Below, one piece after another: positions 60,542 to 64,000 of a stretch of DNA of 64,000 nt. Position numbers and translations under genes: made by a program. Below the pieces are notes generated by a model. That model was not told the origin of the DNA, did not search any database, and saw only the letters and a list, made by a program, of their open reading frames with translations. The DNA is from Oehlia diaphana. Taxonomy: Eukaryota > Glomeromycota > Glomeromycetes > Glomerales > Glomeraceae. Where the stretch lies: assembly GCA_003833135.1 (NCBI GenBank), contig QZLH01000010.1:9513-73512 (forward strand), read 5' to 3'. Every line of letters begins with the position of its first letter. Position 1 is the stretch's first letter.

Positions 60542-63500
60542 ATGAAAGATGATACTAAAATGATACTATCTTTAATAGATAGGATAGGTTCAAAGTTACC
60601 ATGTAAAAGTGGAAAAAAGCTAGATACTTTAGAAGCAGATGGCTTGATTCAACATATTGTAAATGCCATTGTTGATTTATCCCGATTTAAACTTGGCACA
60701 ATTGCACATAATTTAACCAAACTTTTAGAAAGTATCTCAAAGGTAATATCATTTTAAATAAATAATTATTTTAAAGTTGGATCAATGTTTATTAATTTTT
60801 TAAATGCTTTATAGCATACTCAAACATATGAAGATTTACCTTCAACCGATGTATTACAATCACAACTATTTATTTTAAAAATTCTATCAGCATGCATGAC
60901 TCATCATTGGAAATTTCATCGAGGAACATCAATAGAATCACCATCTAAAGAAACTTCAACTGAAGAATCATTAAATACATCAAATACGTCAAGTCCGACA
61001 AGTCCATCAATCCCATTAAATACTACAAATACACCAAATATGTCAAGTCCATCAAATACATCTTTTAGATTACCAAGATCATGGGATGATCCACCACCTT
61101 TAGATGATAATTTAGCAGTATTTATTCTAAAAGTTTTATCTCGATTTCTTTATCAAATGGCTTCTTTAGAAGATTATAACCCAAACGTTCATAATGGACC
61201 AAGTGGAGGAAAAGAATCTCCTATTCATAATGTTCAAGCTGCTTGGTCACCTGCAACATATGAATTAGTTAGTGAAATATTTAAGAGTGCCGGGCGAGTG
61301 ATATTTTATATCAGTGCCTCAAATTGGAATGTTGTTTTTGCAAGGATTAAAAATCGGATTGCATTCTTGTCTGCTATAAATGATGAATGGCCTGATACAT
61401 CTGAATTAAAGCTGCTCGAGTGTAGTGATTTAAATTCAAAAAGATTATCAATGGTATTGCAAGGTCAGAAACATTAATTTCTAATTTAGATTTAAAACCA
61501 AATATTCTCTATCTTAATATATAAATGTATTCTTTTGTTTTAGAACTTTGTAATTCTTTTATGAATTTAAAAAGATATACTCAAATATCAATGGCAATTG
61601 TACTTCGAAAAGCTATTTGGAATTGGATTGAAGTTTTTCCAGCAGAATTTGTTAAATTGTGTCAATCACAAAAAAGAATGGATGGTGGACCTGAACTTCT
61701 TTTTGATATATGTAGTAATATTTCTCCCAAACATAAAAGTTTATTTTGGCCTTTGCAAACTATGTTGCTGATCCTGTGTCCTGATATGCTAATGAATGCC
61801 GTTACAACGGATAAAGCCTCAACTAAGTCAGCTCAACGAAAGGTAGATTTAAAAAGTTCGAATAATAATCAATAAATTTCAAATTTTTTATTTACTAATT
61901 TCGTTTGATTAGATATTATTTTTTGACCATCTTAAAAAGTCTTTAAGGGGTAGAACTAATGCAGAAGTTGCTGCCGCATGTTATGTAGATATTTTTAAAG
62001 CTTCTACTTATGTAGCAAGAAACGAAAAATCTGCACTACGTCAAATAGTAACAGAAATGGAAAATGAGCTGAAGGTTGGTTTATTATTTTCATTTTTAAC
62101 TAAAATTTATATTAACGTTTTAATCCATTTTTTATCATTTTATCATCAGGATAAGCTATTTGACCCAAACAAACCGTTCCCTAATGAACAAAACATTGAT
62201 CAGAAGCTGATGACTGACTGTTTAACAGCTTTATTTAGAATAAATCCTGAAAACACTTTACGCACGTTAATTCCTATATGTGTACATGAAGATGCACCAA
62301 ATTCTTTTAAGTTAGTCCTTGTCAAAAGTTGTTATTCTATTGCAGCAGAGGTAAAAAAAAGTTATGTTCATACATGCCTTAAAGTATCATCTTTTTTTTG
62401 GTTGTATAATTAATTTTTATTATTATTATTATTTTTAGGAACCACGACTCCCTTGGAGTCCTAAGATTAATACTATGTATCCCTATTTAGCAGCGCCGCT
62501 TCGCAAGTTATTTCAAGATCTCATTAATTCTCGTACCACACCTTTTGACATGAACAGGCACAATAGAAGAAATCATGATGAAAGAACAGAAATCATTTTA
62601 AACATATTAAAATTGTATCGCACTGAGCCGTATCTTGCAATCGTTGTAAGTAAATTCTATTAATTATGATAATGATTTATTTTTTTTAATATATATATAA
62701 ATAACATTGTTATTATATAATAGGAAAGAAACACGAATGAACAAATTGTCGACAATCAATCCATTATACTTGGAATTATGAAATGTTTGAATGACAGTAG
62801 TTATATAATTAGGACTACTGCAGGTGATACTTTATTAGAGCTTCATAGCCCCAACCTTATAGAATCTTGGGGTACTGGAGAAAACAAAATGCAACATTTT
62901 TGGTATATAAGGTAGTGGTATACTTTAAATAATATGATCTTTAAATAAATTTCATTTGACATTGTTTCTATTTATTATTTAAAGTTCACAAATAACTTGT
63001 ACTGTCGCGAAACAAATTTTGGAAATGAAAGATAAAGATGAATTAATTAAATATATGTTGGATCTTTTGTTCCAACTTTTACTCCGACGTAACGATTTTC
63101 TTAGGGCTAGAACAAACAAGGTAACACAAGAAATGTGTGATTTTATTTTTATTGCTATAAATATTTTTTTATATAATATTAATCATGTTGACATTTAGGA
63201 CAAACCAATTACCCCCACAAATATTCCAGATCGGCTAAGTTCAAATGTAGCACTTGAGATCGCTTTATTGGTCTCTTTGTGTTCTTCAGATATAGAAATA
63301 TGTTCTATTGCAATCAATTGTTTTGATCAGTTATGTGAAGAAGCACGAATAACAGCTGAAAATTTTACAATCGATGTGGATGCACCTCAAGAATTGCCAT
63401 TGCCTTCTCAAATGACGATTGTTGAAAATTGGAATGTTTATATAGAATTGTCAAATTCACCGTATATAGTTCCTGGTCGAATGGCACAGCAAAGACGTAT

Positions 63501-64000
63501 TCGTAAATTATTACGTCTAATGACTCGACCTACACCTGGTAATATTGGTGCATGGGAAGAGGCATGGGATAGGTGGAAGAAACTCACAGATATAATTGCA
63601 AAACAGTCTGATGAACCAACTCCAATAATTCCAGTAACTACCAAAAAAGTTGTTGGTTTTTTGGCACCAGTTAAAGCACAACCTGTTGTAGTTCCTGACA
63701 TCAATGAATCACAAACTATAGAATGGCATAATTATACAGGTTTTCTTGCAGCTTTGGGCGGTTGTTGTGGTCATGAAAGATTAAATCCAAGTAACGGACG
63801 AGGTTTAGATATTACTCAGAGAAGAGTTTCTATTTCTTCGGGTTCTGATTATATAATAAAGATCGAAAAATTTGTTCAAGAAATGGTTAGTTTATTGATC
63901 AGTGATACGATTTTTGTTCGAGAAAGTGTGAAAGAAGCCCTCGGTAATGAATTAAGTCCAAGATTATATGTTGTTCTTTTCCGTCATTTGGAATCGATAG
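60542..64000 (+). CDS. Neurofibromin/Ira-type Ras GTPase-activating protein, N-terminal part
   Basis: Exons 60542-60742, 60815-61463, 61544-61842, 61913-62074, 62150-62350, 62439-62645, 62724-62911, 62985-63120 and 63199 to the window edge give 948 residues without a stop. Residues 1-120 and a Ser/Thr/Asn/Pro-rich linker start the protein. The region AIVLRKAIWNWIEVFPAEFV, then FWPLQTMLLILCPDML, then AACYVDIFKASTYVARN and KLFDPNKPF, follows the N-terminal helical scaffold shared by human NF1 and yeast Ira1/Ira2. The catalytic RasGAP and Sec14-PH parts would lie right of the window. The family speeds GTP hydrolysis on Ras and so dampens cAMP/PKA or MAP kinase signals. It is the only copy in the array whose exons all remain open. 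Confidence 0.9.

Noticed and set aside
1..64000. tRNA or rRNA genes
   Set aside because: No cloverleaf with conserved A and B box sequences, and no rRNA-like GC-rich block, could be seen; a covariance-model scan would be decisive.

Overview
The window looks like nuclear DNA of an AT-rich fungus. Genes carry many short introns with GT..AG borders. Several products belong to fungal families: a Csc1/OSCA channel, a Mug190-type C2/SMP protein, a Sip3/Lam BAR-PH-VASt protein and an Ira/neurofibromin protein. A large decayed LINE and many short inverted-repeat elements lie between the genes. The base composition, intron style and LINE type resemble arbuscular mycorrhizal fungi (Glomeromycotina, Rhizophagus-like); that placement is inference, because no marker gene was searched. 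All exon joins below were worked out by hand from splice signals, reading phase and family resemblance.

Layout. 1-5.7 kb: 3' part of ribosomal protein eL15 (+), an LRRC40-like leucine-rich repeat protein (-), and a P-loop ATPase with a frameshift (-). 7.8-16.6 kb: a Mug190-like SMP/C2 protein (+) and a TMEM63/OSCA channel (-), with convergent 3' ends. 17.4-32 kb: a region with no intact gene. It holds a decayed HP1-like chromo/chromo-shadow gene, a terminal-inverted-repeat element filled with about 15 alternating hairpins, an 8.4 kb LINE bounded by a perfect 19 bp target duplication and carrying a TA-flanked MITE in its reverse transcriptase, and a broken family B DNA polymerase. 33.7-35.4 kb: a single-exon, membrane-anchored beta-lactamase-fold protein. 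36.8-39 kb: a CpG-rich minisatellite and a degenerate IQ-motif gene. 39.4-43.2 kb: SDF2-like MIR protein (-) and SPX-RING protein (-). 46.1-54.7 kb: class IV aminotransferase-like protein (+), nucleotidyltransferase (-) and a 19-exon Sip3/Lam protein (-). 55.8-64 kb: a tandem array of broken copies of the 5' end of a neurofibromin/Ira gene, followed by the intact gene, which runs off the right edge.

The most informative region is the neurofibromin array. Its broken copies carry three different inverted-repeat insertions, and the sister copies preserve the empty sites. Element ends and target duplications can therefore be read directly as TA, TTAA and ATT. The most unusual structure is the hairpin array at about 20.8-21.5 kb. 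No operon-like organisation or tRNA/rRNA gene was seen. Two genes (Mug190-like SMP and Sip3-like VASt) belong to families that transfer lipids at ER-plasma membrane contacts; nothing indicates that the neighbouring genes form one pathway.
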